From the NCBI GenBank assembly GCA_003117195.1, contig BDSI01000187.1, forward strand, positions 49,023-113,022: 64,000 bases of DNA, read 5' to 3'. A program made the translations under genes and the position numbers. This DNA is from Eudorina sp. 2006-703-Eu-15 (Eukaryota; Chlorophyta; Chlorophyceae; Chlamydomonadales; Volvocaceae). Of this stretch, positions 35,756-48,073 are shown one piece after another. A model generated the notes under the pieces. It was given only the letters and a program-made list of their open reading frames with translations. It ran no database searches and had not been told where the DNA came from. How positions within the stretch are numbered: the stretch's first letter is position 1; the number at the start of each line of letters is the position of its first letter.

Positions 35756-38039
35756 CACGCCTCGCCAGCCAACCGGGAGCTACTGAACACGCTCAACTCC
35801 AACTTGCACCGATACCGAAACGTGACGCGGCAGCCTCTTGGTAGCCAGCAGGACCAGAGCAGAGCAGGCTGCCTGCTGTGCCAGACGGCCCGCGGTTAGG
35901 AAACAAAGCGCTACACAACCTTCAGGTTCCCGGCATCGGAGTCCATTGCGCGAATGAGGATGGTTACCGAGACAATATCCGTATGGTGATGTATTAACGT
36001 GGGGCAATGCTTGTTTTGCATTATGACGATCCGTACGGTGTGTGTAAGGTCCCACCTCTACCAGTGTTTCAATCTCCTTGACAATTAAAGCTGTCTCCAA
36101 ATAACAACAGGAATTCGTAGGGTCAGTTGGCTCCATGCAAGAAACGTGGCCAACGGGAGTTGGCTCGACGGCATGGCGCCGTATGCCGTAACCCGAAAAA
36201 TTTGCTCACAACCCAACCCTAGCACAACACTTGTTGGGACGGCGTGGAGAGCATTCCACGTTAAACTCTTCACTGAGCAAGAAACATATGTCCTCGGTTC
36301 CTCCTGAAAGTGTAAAGACAGTCTGACAAAGATTTTCAGGTTTGCAGCATTTTGTTCATCGGTTGCACGTAAAATCTCCCCATTGATAGTTTTACAAAGC
36401 GCGTGGTGCCGGCGGTGTTCGTGATTCGTCACCTCCTCGTTCCAGCGTCCAGCTGAGGCCAGCTCCCCGCACTGGAGCCGCAGCTCAGGCAGACGAATAT
36501 ACACTTGTCATCAGAAGGACATCAACCTGCTCGTGACGGCGTCGGAGAGGCTGAAGAGTAGTGGGCCGCGCTGGCGACAAGGAAAACGGCCGTGGACCAT
36601 TCCAAATGATTGGGTGGTAAGTGACTAAAATAACTAGCGGTCAGTGCTGACCCTGGCGGTAAGCACGTGCCTGGCCGTTTCTCTTGGTAATACAAGCCAC
36701 AGCTTCGCGGCGCTATCACTCTTCGGCAAGCAGTTCATTTGAAGCCACGTCTGTTTCCGCCATTGGGACCTTTCACTTCCGGCATTCCTGCTAATCGTTC
36801 GTACATCGCGTTTAGCTCAGGCACACCCCAACGAACTGTGTGCATGCCGCCCCCCCCTTCCCCTTGTGTTTCCCTTCCATTACCCCCAACCACCCTGGCC
36901 GATCGTGGCGGCAGGATTAACCTTAGCGGTAAGACGGAAAGCGACCGGCTCTGTGCAATCTGAAGCACACGTATGCAAGGACGGTGTGGACTGCTTTGGA
37001 TGTCATTTTGTCATTTTGTACGGCGGTCCCTTGCACAACGTCACCGGGGACGAAATGCTTGGGACACGAGCGCAGGATCATGTACGGCTCCTGAGGATGC
37101 CCATTTCCTTAGGAAGCACGTACTTCCGTGCCATCTGGACAGCCTCCCTGCGGCGAAAACCCCCGTCCGCTCACCCCAGCGTGCATCTCCCGTCAACGTC
37201 CTTCAACTCGCGCCTCTACAAATCAACTGCCCCTGATGCCCCACCCCTCTCCTGCTGCTGCTCCGTTTATGGGCGCCGTCCGGTTGCACAACGCGCCGCA
37301 GTTGAGGCGTTCATATGTGACTCCTTCGGCCGAGATGCGTGGTGGGTGCACGGGATGGACCCTCCAGTGGGTTGGTGGGTGCTGAGGGGATGCCAACCGG
37401 CTGGGGGGGGGGGCGCCCTACAACAACCCATCTGGGTGCTTCCGGCGGTCCATCGTTACGTATCCAGCCAGGGGTTGTCGGGAGAGGGGAGGACACGGGT
37501 AAAAACCCTAAACCCAATCACCGGGATGGACTGGTGCTCCAAAATTTTGCTCCCAAATTTTGCAATCATGGTAAGAAAAAGTTGTGAAGTTTGGAAATCT
37601 GTGAAAACCTGATGTGTGTGCGTGTGTGTAATTCTTTGGTGGTACGGCAATGGGCGTAAGCCCCGATCCGAGCCCCGATCCGAGCGCACGTGCCGAGTAT
37701 GAAAGGGGGGAAGGGGACGCCGTAGAAAGATTTGAATTTCATGTCTTGATGGAATGTCCGCTCTTATGGAGCATTGCGGTAGGCGGTGGGTTTTGGTTTT
37801 GAGGAGCAGTCTATGGCAGAGGTCATGACGACGATGGATCAGGCGAAATTGGGTGACCTTTTGGCGCTGATCCAAAAAGCGCGAAAGGAGATTCTGTCAC
37901 ATCGGACATACCGTAGATCTCGGCGCCGCGGGATGTTGCCGCCTTGCCGGCCGGTGCGGGCTGGGCCCTGGGATGTGGCCCTGGGCCCACTCCGACTCAC
38001 ACGGCGGCGGACTCCCGGCGTGCGTGCATCCCCGCGCAG
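35756..38039. other. Divergent intergenic region between kinase and cyclase
   Basis: The kinase starts at 35755 on the minus strand, and the first recognised cyclase exon starts at 38040 on the plus strand. Both promoters, and the missing N-terminal H-NOX exon or exons, should lie here. The required exon must end in phase 2 and encode the first helix up to the conserved Trp of H-NOX. I scanned for a Met-Tyr/Phe-Gly start and did not find a convincing one; ATGTACGGC at 37080 hits a stop one codon later. An open frame at 37786-38030 joins the exon only by read-through of the acceptor. Composition is less GC-rich at about 35800-36700. Confidence 0.5.
36085..36504 (-). CDS. Uncharacterised 139-codon open frame
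   Basis: This open frame lies in a less GC-rich stretch upstream of the kinase on the same strand, where a run of this length is less expected by chance. It reads as mixed, non-repetitive protein (for example LKIFVRLSLHFQEEPRTYVS). It starts at GTG rather than ATG, no domain is recognised and no splice evidence was found. It may be part of the kinase 5' leader, a small gene, or chance. Confidence 0.15.
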   Translation of the reverse strand: MYIRLPELRLQCGELASAGRWNEEVTNHEHRRHHALCKTINGEILRATDEQNAANLKIFVRLSLHFQEEPRTYVSCSVKSLTWNALHAVPTSVVLGLGCEQIFRVTAYGAMPSSQLPLATFLAWSQLTLRIPVVIWRQL

Positions 38040-38954
38040 GCTGCAAATCATCAAGCAGGCGCACGTGGACTGCAACTGGGTCTCGTCCTGTCCGTACCCG
38101 GACAAGATCACGTACGACTTAGTCATCACGGGCGCCGGCATCCTGGGCGTGACCGTGCCGCAGGCGCTGGAGGTGGGCCCGTCGGGGGAGACGCACTCCA
38201 TGGAAGGGGGTGGGGTGTCGGGGGAATATAGGAAATAGGGGTAGGGGGAAGGGATGGGTGCAGGGCAACCCCCAGGATGGGTATGCGGACCTGGGTCCAA
38301 AGCTAGCTTGCTCGCCTCAGGCCATGGACAGCGACGTGAAGTGCCCATGCACGTGTGAAGACCGGGTGCGAGCCAGGCCGCAGGGCGGCGGGGGCTCGTC
38401 AATGACCCGTGGGTCTCACGCGGATCCGTGGGCGCCACACGCACGCCCGCGCCGTACCCCCCGCCCCCCGCTTGGTACCGCAGGCGTACGGCCTGTACTT
38501 TGTCAACTATGTGATCAAGCAGGGCTACACGCGGTTGCTGCGGAGCCTGGGCAGCAACATTGCAGAGTGGGTGCGGGGGCCGGGAGAGGGGGCCGGGGGG
38601 AGGGGGCGCGGGCCAGATATGGGATATGGCTGGGTAACAAGAAGAGACTGGGTCAGGGACCGCGGATAGAGTTGGGCCGTCCCCTGGGCGGTGCTCTTTT
38701 GCGGTTTCGTTGTGTACGGGATACGGCGGTCGTCCCTAAGCCCTAGAGGGCAGAGAGCAAGTGAGGAGCGGGGGGGTGAGGGCTGTGGAGAGGGGGATGG
38801 GGGGAGCTAAATCGCTGGAAAGGCGAGCGACTGGGAATGGGTCGCGGCGTGCGAGGCCGCCAGCAGCGTGAGTGAGGCGCTTGTCGGAGGACAGAGGTTG
38901 GGTTGCCGCAGGGGCGGGTGGGCAGGGCCGTGAGTGTGGACAGGGCGGTGAGTG

Positions 38955-39043
<89 letters not shown>

Positions 39044-42000
39044 TTTGGCCCAGTCAATGTATTGTTAACTAGGGGTTGGGTCGGGGGGGTTCAGTGCTTT
39101 CTTTGCTAAACACAGTCAGGGCTTTGGCTCGCCACTGCGGCGGGGGCCGGAGCGTGTGGGGGCCATGCCGGCCCACGGCCGCGGGAAGCTCTACTATCGA
39201 CAGCGCATGCAAGGGTTTTAAGGGGTTTCAGGGTTTTAAGGGTTAAAACCTAGGCCGCAGGACCACAGGAGCTAAAACGACCAGTGGCAGCGGCCGCAGG
39301 GGTCCCACAGATGGGTGGATTGACAGAGGGTGTGCGCGAAGCGAGTGCTGCACCCGGAGGCGGTCGTGTGTGTAAAAGAAAGGCGGTTGTGTATGTGTAA
39401 AAGAAAGGCGGTTGTGTGTGTGGGGGGGGAGGGGGGCGGGTTATGATGAGAGCCGCACCAGGGTGGCTTTGAGCGGCCAGCGGGGCTAAGCGAGGGGCGG
39501 CGGCGCGGGCCGGATCGGGGGGGGGGGGCGGGAATAGGAAATTGGTAGACATTTTCAAACTGCGCTGCTGCCAGAGCGATCGGGGGTGTGTGTGTGTGTG
39601 GACCGAGCGCGGCGGCTGCCGGCATGCGCTGCCCCCTTTGATGCGGACCTCCCCTTTGTGGCGTCATCCGTGGTTGTCCCGAGACCGACCCGACCGATAC
39701 CGACCCGGGGGGGGGTAGGGAGGCGCTTTCGAGGGCCGACCCAGACCACCAGTCAATGGTAACCCCACACGTGACTGGGCCTGGGCCTGTTCTCTGGGTG
39801 TAATTCTTTTTTTTCAATTTAACCCTCACACGTGACATGCGATTCCGAGGTCATGCGATTCCGAGTTACTGGATCTTTCGGATGAAGCACATCATTCGCT
39901 TTACCACCACCACCACCAACCCCCCTTCCAGTTGCGCAGTTTGAAATGTCTACGGGTTTCTTACACACAAACCCTCCTTTTGGGTTTAATTCTTTTTTCA
40001 ATTCACACCCCCTCCTGTCGCGCAGGTTCCTGGCCAACCTGAACAACCTGCACCTGCACCTGGTGAGTCGTCGGGCCCCCCGGGGGGTGAAGTACTGGTG
40101 ATGGGTGTGTCGATGGTGGGGGCAACGGGGGATGGCGAGGTGGTGTGACCTGCGCTTGCTGCCAGAGCGAGCGAACGAGCAGTGGGTGGGGGAGGGGGGT
40201 GCCTTGCGCGAGAGGCCCAGCGGGGCCTGGGGGGTGAAGGGATGATCTGGGTCACACGTCACAGATGTCTGCGGACTCTCGTCGTCGCCAGCGGAGCACC
40301 CGGCCCGCCCTTCCCCTCGGAATGACCCGCCAGCGCGGCGCCGTGGGACACGAACACGCACAGCCCCTCCCCCGTGATACAGTGAATCCTCGGACCCGCG
40401 AAGCCCCCACTGGTTAATCCTCGGACCCGCGAAGCCCCCACTGGTTAATCCTCGGACCCGCGAAGCCCCGACTGGTGAATCCTCGGACCCGTGAAGCCCC
40501 CACTGGTGAACCCGGGCGGCCCATTGAACCCCGCCGGAACCGCTTCTCCCGGAACCGCCCTGGGGCACCTAGGCACTGGGCGGCGAGCTGGGGAGAGGCG
40601 CTGTCCACCCATGTCTCCATATCCACCGCCCTCGGGCCCACGGGCCCCATCGGGGCCTACTGCGGGCAGTCGGCGCAGTTCATCATTCCACCCGTCCATT
40701 CCCCGCACCCATTTACACACCCATTTACACACCCATTCCACGCACCCATTTACACACCCATTTACGCACCCATTTCCCGCACCCATTTCCCGCACCCATT
40801 TCCCGCACCCATTCCCCGCACCCATTCCCCGCACCCATTTCCCGCCCCCCGGATGCCCTCCACGCCCGCCTCACGGATGCCGTGCATGCCCAGTCCGGAC
40901 ACCGTACCGCCCGCCCCCCCCTGGACCATCCCGCTGTGACTGTGGCATGTGCCCACCGCATCCTGATATTTACGCGTATGCCGCCGCCCCCCGGGATGCG
41001 CCCCCCCCCGCCCTCTTGCGGCTCCCCGGTGTTCCCGCCTCTGCCCGCAGACCATGGGGTTCCCCTCCATGGTGGCGCCCGCCTTCCGCGTGGAGCAGGT
41101 GACCGCCACCTCCCTGCTGCTGCACTACCACTCCATCCGACCCGCGCTGTGGCCCATCGTGAGCGGCGTGCTCAAGGGCGCCTCCAAGGTGCTGTTTGAG
41201 CACGAGGTGGAGCTGGAGCTCATCGCGAGCAGGGAGGCGGGCGATTGCGACCACGAGGTGCGGGTTTGGGGGGATGGGGCGGGGTGGGGGGGTGGGGTGG
41301 GGTGTAGGAGATTGGTAGATGTTTGAAATTGAGCAATTGGGGCGGGGCGGGGCGGGCGGGGCGGGGCGGGGCGGGCGGGGCGGGGCGGGGCGGGGCGGGG
41401 CGGGGCGGGGCGGGGCGGGGCGGGGCGGGCGGGGCGGGGCGGGGCGGGTGGGATGAGGCGGGGTGGAATGGGGTGAGGCGGGGTGGGTTGGGGTGGGATG
41501 GGGTGGGGTGGGGTGGGTGAGTAAGCGCGAGTTGGTAGACATGGAGACGTCAACCGCCATCTGCCGGACCTGAGCTCGGGCGGTCAAGTGCGACGTGGGC
41601 TCGTCTCATCATAGCTCCCTACACCCTAGCCCTCCGGCGCCCCGCCGGCATGTCCATTCGTCACAACCCCGACAACAAATATTCCAGGTGATTTCCGAGC
41701 TCAAACTGCACTTTGTCAAAAAATTCTCAATACCGCCCTTCCCACGCCAAACCCCCCTTCCCTTCCTACCACGTTTTCACACCAATCCCTACCAAATGTT
41801 CATACCAATTTCTACCAATTTCCTTTCCACCCCGCTTGTCCCTTTGGGCCCCGCCGGCTTGTCTTGCCGTTCCACCCCCGACTCCAGATCTTCCAAGTGA
41901 AGTACCCGCACCAGGAGTCGCTGACGCTCTGGGACGACCACGGCGCCGCGCTGGCATCGTCGTACAGCATGACTAAGGAGTTCTTCTACGACCTGTTCCC

Positions 42001-45000
42001 CTTCCACCTCATCCTGGACCGGGAGTGCCGCGTGTTGCAGTGCGGTCGCGTCATGGGCAAGCTCTTCAGTACGACACTGACCCACGGGTCGCCCGTGAGC
42101 GACACCTTCATGCTGCGGCACCCGCACATCCCGTTTGAGTACGACAGGATGGTGCTGGAGAGCAGCTCCCTGTACCTGTTGAAGGTGCGGGGCAGGTGGC
42201 GGAGGGGCGGGGTTTGTGGGGTGGGGTTGGGGAGGGTGTAGGAAATTGGTAGACATTTTCAAACTGCGCTGCTGCCAGAGCGAGAGTCCGTTGAATAATC
42301 AACTGTACCAGGATGGGGAGGGGTGCGAGGGGAGCCGGGGGGGGGGGCAGGTTGCGGTTCGTGGGGAGGAAGAAGGATGTCAGGGAGCGGGGCGAGGGAG
42401 GGAGAAAGGGGGGGATAAGGGGAGGAAGGGAAAGACGGAGTTGTGGGGGCTGGGGGTGTGGGGGCTGGGGGGGCTGGGGAGGGAGGCCGGCACCGTGCAG
42501 CTGCGTTCCCCGCCAGGTCGGCAAGATGCCCCCGCGCACCCCCCCCCCTCCCCGGCGACCCCAAGGGCGGTCCTGCCTGAGGGGAGCCTCCTCTAGGACC
42601 TCTGGTCGCTGTGTGCCGCCCACTCGTGCACCGCCCGTGTGTCTAACAAGAAGCCCACCCGTAACCGCCCAGACCCGGATACTTACCAGAACCTGCGATT
42701 GACTTACCCTTGGCACACCGCCCGTTGTGTGTTTTCTTGACGCCCCGCGCCCGCCGGTGCACGCGTGTGCGGTTCCGTGTGTGGGCCCCCCTCCCCCTCC
42801 TGCTGGTGTCGCTCGCTGCTGCTTTGCTGTCGTTGTACGACAGGCGCTGGCGACCGGCCTGGAGTTCAAGGGCCAGATGGTGCAGACGAATATGCCCGTG
42901 AGCGACGGGGGGGAGGGGTGTTGCGGGTGGCTGGGGCGGCAGGTGGGGGCCGGTGCCGCTGCCTACGATTGACTTAAGGCGGCTGGGGACGGACGGTGGG
43001 GCGCGTTCACTGCCTTCATATGATGTACGGCGGCTGGGGCGGGCCCCGTCGGCCCCCCCAAACCTTTTCCCGGTCGAGCCGCGTATCGTCGCCCCGGTCG
43101 CTAGTCGGCAGTCGGTAGGGTTGCTGTTCCCTACCCCGACCCCGCGGTCACGTCGGGCCTACACCGTGCACTGGGCGTCGGGGGTTGCCCCTGGCCTCGG
43201 GGGAGTCCCTGGCACAGAGAGCGGGAACCAGAGAGCCGGCCGTCGTCCCCTCCGCCCCCGCCTCCGGGTTCGCCGCCGCCGCCGCCGCTGACTCCCTTCC
43301 ACCTCCGGCGCCCTCGTCCGGTTGAGGTACGGGTGTGTGTACGACGGTCCGACTCGCGTCACCACCCCCACCACACACACCCCGACTCCACCGCGCCTGC
43401 CCCCGCCCCCCTCCTCCGCAGGACGGTCTGCCCGTGCTGCTGTTCCTGGGCTCCCCCCGCGTGGCCAACCTGGAGGAGATGTCGGTGCACGGCATCTACC
43501 TGTCCGACATCCCGCTGCACGACATGAGCCGCGACTTTGTGCTGCTGGCGGAGCAACGCCAGGTGGGTCGGTGGGGGGTTGGGGTTGGGGGTGGGGGTGG
43601 TGGGGGTGGGGGTGGTGTAAGTGGTGAAGAACGAACCCGGGGAGCCGGAGCCGGAGTCGCGCTCCCTGGACCTGACCCGAAGGCCGCTGTATCCAATATT
43701 CCCCCCCTCATCATTTTACCCTCACCCCCGTCTTTCCATTTTATATACCCCGCCCTCGCCCCCACCCTCGCCCTCACCCCTCCCCCTCCCCCGCCCTCCA
43801 GCAGCAGCGCAGTTTGAATCGGTCTACCAAATTCTATACCCCACCCCACCCGCCACCCCGCCGCCCCGGGTTCGTTCTTCCGGTTTATCTCTTTTCCAAG
43901 TTAACCCCGCCACCCCTCCCGACCCGAACCCACGCCGCCAGGCGGAGGCCGACCTGAAGGAGCGGTTCGAGAAGATGGCGGTGGAGCTCCGACTGGCGAA
44001 CGACCGGCTGGAGCAGGCCACCCGCTGGCTGGAGGAGGAGCGGCAGCGGAGCGACGCGCTGCTGTACCGCATGCTGCCGGCGGACATAGCGGCGGACCTG
44101 CGGGAGGGCCGCAAAGTGGAGGCCATCTCCTACCCCGAGGTCACCATCCTCTTCAGCGGTGGGTGGGTGGGTGGATGGGTGAGCGGGTGGCTGGTTGGGC
44201 GGGCGGCTGGGTGGGTGGGTGGCTGGGTGGGCGGGCGGCTGGGTGGGTGGCTGGGTGGGTGGCTGGCTTATTAAATTGTAAAGCAGCCCAGGGTGTTGGG
44301 GTTGAAGAGGGGGAATCGACGTGGCTGTTGAGGTGTGTGTGGGGAGTATCATCAATGCGGGTTGGACAGACCGCGGTGGTTGAGGTGGGGGTTGAGGGGT
44401 TGAGGTGGGGGTTATCACCTGCCGTAAAGCGATTGTTGGGGTGGGTTGAGGGGCAGCGGATGGGCGGGTTGGAGACGGGGGGGGATGGGGGGGGCGGTCA
44501 GGGATGCCGGACGGGGTGTCGTCCTGGCTGAAAAGGAGGGGGAGGGTTCGCCGTCTTCGTCAATGTCTACATCGGCGGTTATCGGTTTGTTGCACTTTTG
44601 CGGTTTCGCTGTCTTTCTTGACAAAAAGGGGGGGAAGGGGCGGGGGCGGCGAGGGGTGCAGGCGGGGGTAAGGGCTGGGAGAGCCAGCCCGGTCCCGGGG
44701 TGCATGGCAACGGCCAACCGCCAGCCTTGTGGGGCTGGGGCGGATGGGGTTTGTGCGGCGGCGGCGATGGCGGTGGCGGCCGGCTGAGAGGTGGGCCTGA
44801 TGGGCTTGGGGCTGCGACAGAGTTGTTAGGGGTTGTGTAGTTTGGGTTGGAAGGGTCCGGGCAGCATCCCGTGTTCCGATCCTCGCTGCGTGGACGCGCG
44901 CAACCGTGCGTCGCCCTCTCACTGACCCGTGGGTCGGTCAACGGCCCCCCCCCCGCAGACATGGTGGGCTTCACCACCACCTCCGCCAAGTCCACCCCGG

Positions 45001-48000
45001 AGGAGGTGTACAACATGCTTAACGCGATGTACGACAAGTGAGTACGACAAGATACACGCGTTGATGGTTACCTTACCTGTAAAGGATCCGATACCGGGCT
45101 GGGCCGGGTTGGGCCCTACCAGGGGCCCTACCAGATATGGCCTCCTCCAGCCTGTCTGCCGCCGCCGCCCTCCCCACATCCCCCTCACGGTCCCGATACA
45201 GTCCATTCCCAACCCCCACACGCCGTCCCACACCCCCCTTCCCCCGGGTCTTTGCGCTGGCCCAGTCAGCACAAGATGAATATATGTACGCCGACCCAAC
45301 TCGTGTACCCTCCCCCCCCCACACACCCAACCCCCGGCACACGCACGACTAACCGACTGCCTGTGCTCCTCCCGCCCACACGCCCGCATGTTCTCTTGCC
45401 GCCCCTCGCCGCCCCTCGCCGCCCCTCGCCGCCCATCGCCGCCCATCGCCGCCCCTCGCCGCCCCTCGCCGCCCCTCGCCGCCCCTCGCCGCCCTTGCCG
45501 CCCCTCGCCGCCCCTCGCCGCCCTTGCCGCCCCTCGCCGCCCCTCGCCGCCCTTCGCCGCCCCTCGCCGGCCCTCGCCGCCCCTCGCCGGCCCTCGCCGC
45601 CCCTCGCCGCCCCTCGCCGCCCCTCGCCGCCCCTCGCCGCCCCTCGCCGGCCCCAGATTCGACGGCATCGTGGACGACTTCCCCGACGTGTACAAGCTGG
45701 AGACCATCGGTGACGCGTACTTTCTTGTGTGCAACCTGACCACCGAGTGCGACAAGCACGTGGATGTGGTCATTGACTTCGCCATACGAATGCAGGCGGC
45801 GGCCAGGTGGGTGTGGGGGCGGGAGGCGGGGTGGGGTGGGGGACAGCCAGGTGGGGGCGGGAGGCGGGGTGGGGTGGGCGGGGGCGGCGGGACGGCACGG
45901 ACGGACCCGCCGGCCCGACTCAGAGTCCCCGAGTCCCAGAAACAGAAACAGACCCCTAAAACAGAAACAGGAAGAGCCGCGATGTGGGGGCATGGACACC
46001 AAACACAGACAGACAGGCGGTGGAGTCCGTCCGGGTGTTTGAGGGCGTGGGCGGCGAGTGACACCCGGCCCGACTTGCGGGTGGGGGTTTTGTTGGTGGA
46101 GGACTGAGCCCCCGGTGGAGGACTGAGCCCCCCGAGCACGTCGGAGTCTCTCTGCTTGGGTCCGGGGTGGGGTGGGACCACCCGGGACCGATCGATCTTT
46201 CCTGGCTTTGGGTTTTCTTTCTTCCTGACCCGCCCTTCCCGCTTCTTCCCGCTACCTCCCCCGCCGTTGCTGCGGTGCCCCCCCCCCAATCCTTACCCCC
46301 AGGCGCGTGAAGAACGCCCAGGGCGAGCCGGTGCAGATCCGCATCGGCATCCACACGGGGCCCGTGGTGGGCGGCGTGCTGGGCGCCAAGACGCCGCGCT
46401 TCTCCATCTACGGCGACACCGTCAACGTGGCCTCGCGCATGGAGTCGCACGGCCTGCCCGGCAAGATCCACATCAGCGACGCCGCCTACAAGAGGATCGT
46501 GGACAAGGACAAGTACGCGGTGCGAGAGCGGGGCAACATCGCCGTCAAGGGCCGCGGCAACATGACGGTGAGGGGGCAGGGCGGGGGGAGGGGGGGGCGG
46601 GGGGTGGGGGTTTGCGTGCGGCGCGGGGGTAAGGGGGCACGCGAGATTGTGGGGGTGGGGGGGAGTTTTCAATGGCGGGGCAAGGCAGGGGTGCGAGGTG
46701 TGCAAGGGCGCCCCGACGGATGCCCGCATGCGTCAAATGATGTCAGGCACCTGGTTTCCGAACCGAACAGCAGGGGCGAGGCCGCAGTGTGTGCATGTGC
46801 GCGTTGTACATATCCGGCCCAAGGGCTGCTAGGTACCCACCCCACCCCACATCCCCACCCCACCCCACCCCACATCCCCACCCACACCCCACCCCACCCC
46901 ACCCCCACCCCCCCCCCCCCCACCCCACATCCCCACCCCACCCCACCCCACATCCCCACCCCACCCCACCCCACATCCCCACCCCACCCCACCCCACATC
47001 CCCACCCCACACCTCCCCAGACCTACCTCATCGGCGGCACCAACGACGACTGGCTGCTGCGCCACACCTCCTTCGACTCGGCCATGGAGTCCGGGCACCT
47101 GCGGGACGCGTCCTTCGTCGTCACGCAGTCGGGCAGGTGGTGGGGGGGGGGGCGGGCGGTGGGGGGGGCGGCAGGTGGGTGGGTGGGTGGGGGCGGGCGG
47201 TGGGCCGGGCAGGTGGGTGGGTGGGTGGGGGCGGGCAGGTGGGGGCGGGCAGGTGGGTGGTGGGTAGGTGGGGGCAGGTGGGTGGGTGGGTAGGTGGGGG
47301 CCAGGTGGGTGGGTGGGTGGGGGCGAGCAGGTGGGTGGTGGGTGGGTGGGGGGCAGGCGGCGGGCGGCGCCGGCCGGGGCGGCGATGCACACACGGGGTG
47401 GGGGCGTCGCACCCAAACGTCCCGCGCCGTCCACCGTGGCCGTGGCCGCGGTATGACCTGTTTGGGGCGTTGCAAGGAGGATGCCGCGTGCTGTGTGTGA
47501 TGCGACAAGGTAAGGAAAAGAAATTCGAAACTCCAGAAACGAATCCGGGCACCCGATATGTACTGTGAGGAGAACACGCGGTGCGGCATTGGCTGCTGCT
47601 GATGGGGGATGTATCGGCCTGGAGGGCGGAGGGTGGTGGCCGATGGGGGACATAGAGGGAGGACTGACTCCCGAGCACCGAGATGCTGCAAGAATGAATG
47701 AGTTGGGGCATTAGCCAAAACGCCGGTTGGCCCCCTGGTACTGGAATGACCACACCTCGCCTCGCCTCGCCTCGCGACGCGACGCGACGCCTCAATCGTT
47801 TGTAACAGGCCAACGCTCTGTTGACGGTCGCATGGCGGGCACGGGCCTTTGTGCTCGCTCGTGGCGTTCCTGGCGCAGCGGCGCGCGTCGTGCATCCATC
47901 AATCACATGGCATGCAGGCCGTACACACGTGTTGCCCCCGTGTCGCTTGCCGTACATACACAGGTCGAAGTAAGCGTATTGGTGCTTGGTTTGGATTTGG

Positions 48001-48035
48001 CGGGTCTCTTATCTGTTGTCCGGGTCGGTTGCCGT

Positions 48036-48073
<38 letters not shown>

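Noticed and set aside
37651..37791. ATG-initiated frame MGVSPDPSPD as the missing cyclase first exon
   Set aside because: It ends near a GTAGGC donor but does not resemble the H-NOX N-terminus and lacks the conserved Trp before the next exon.
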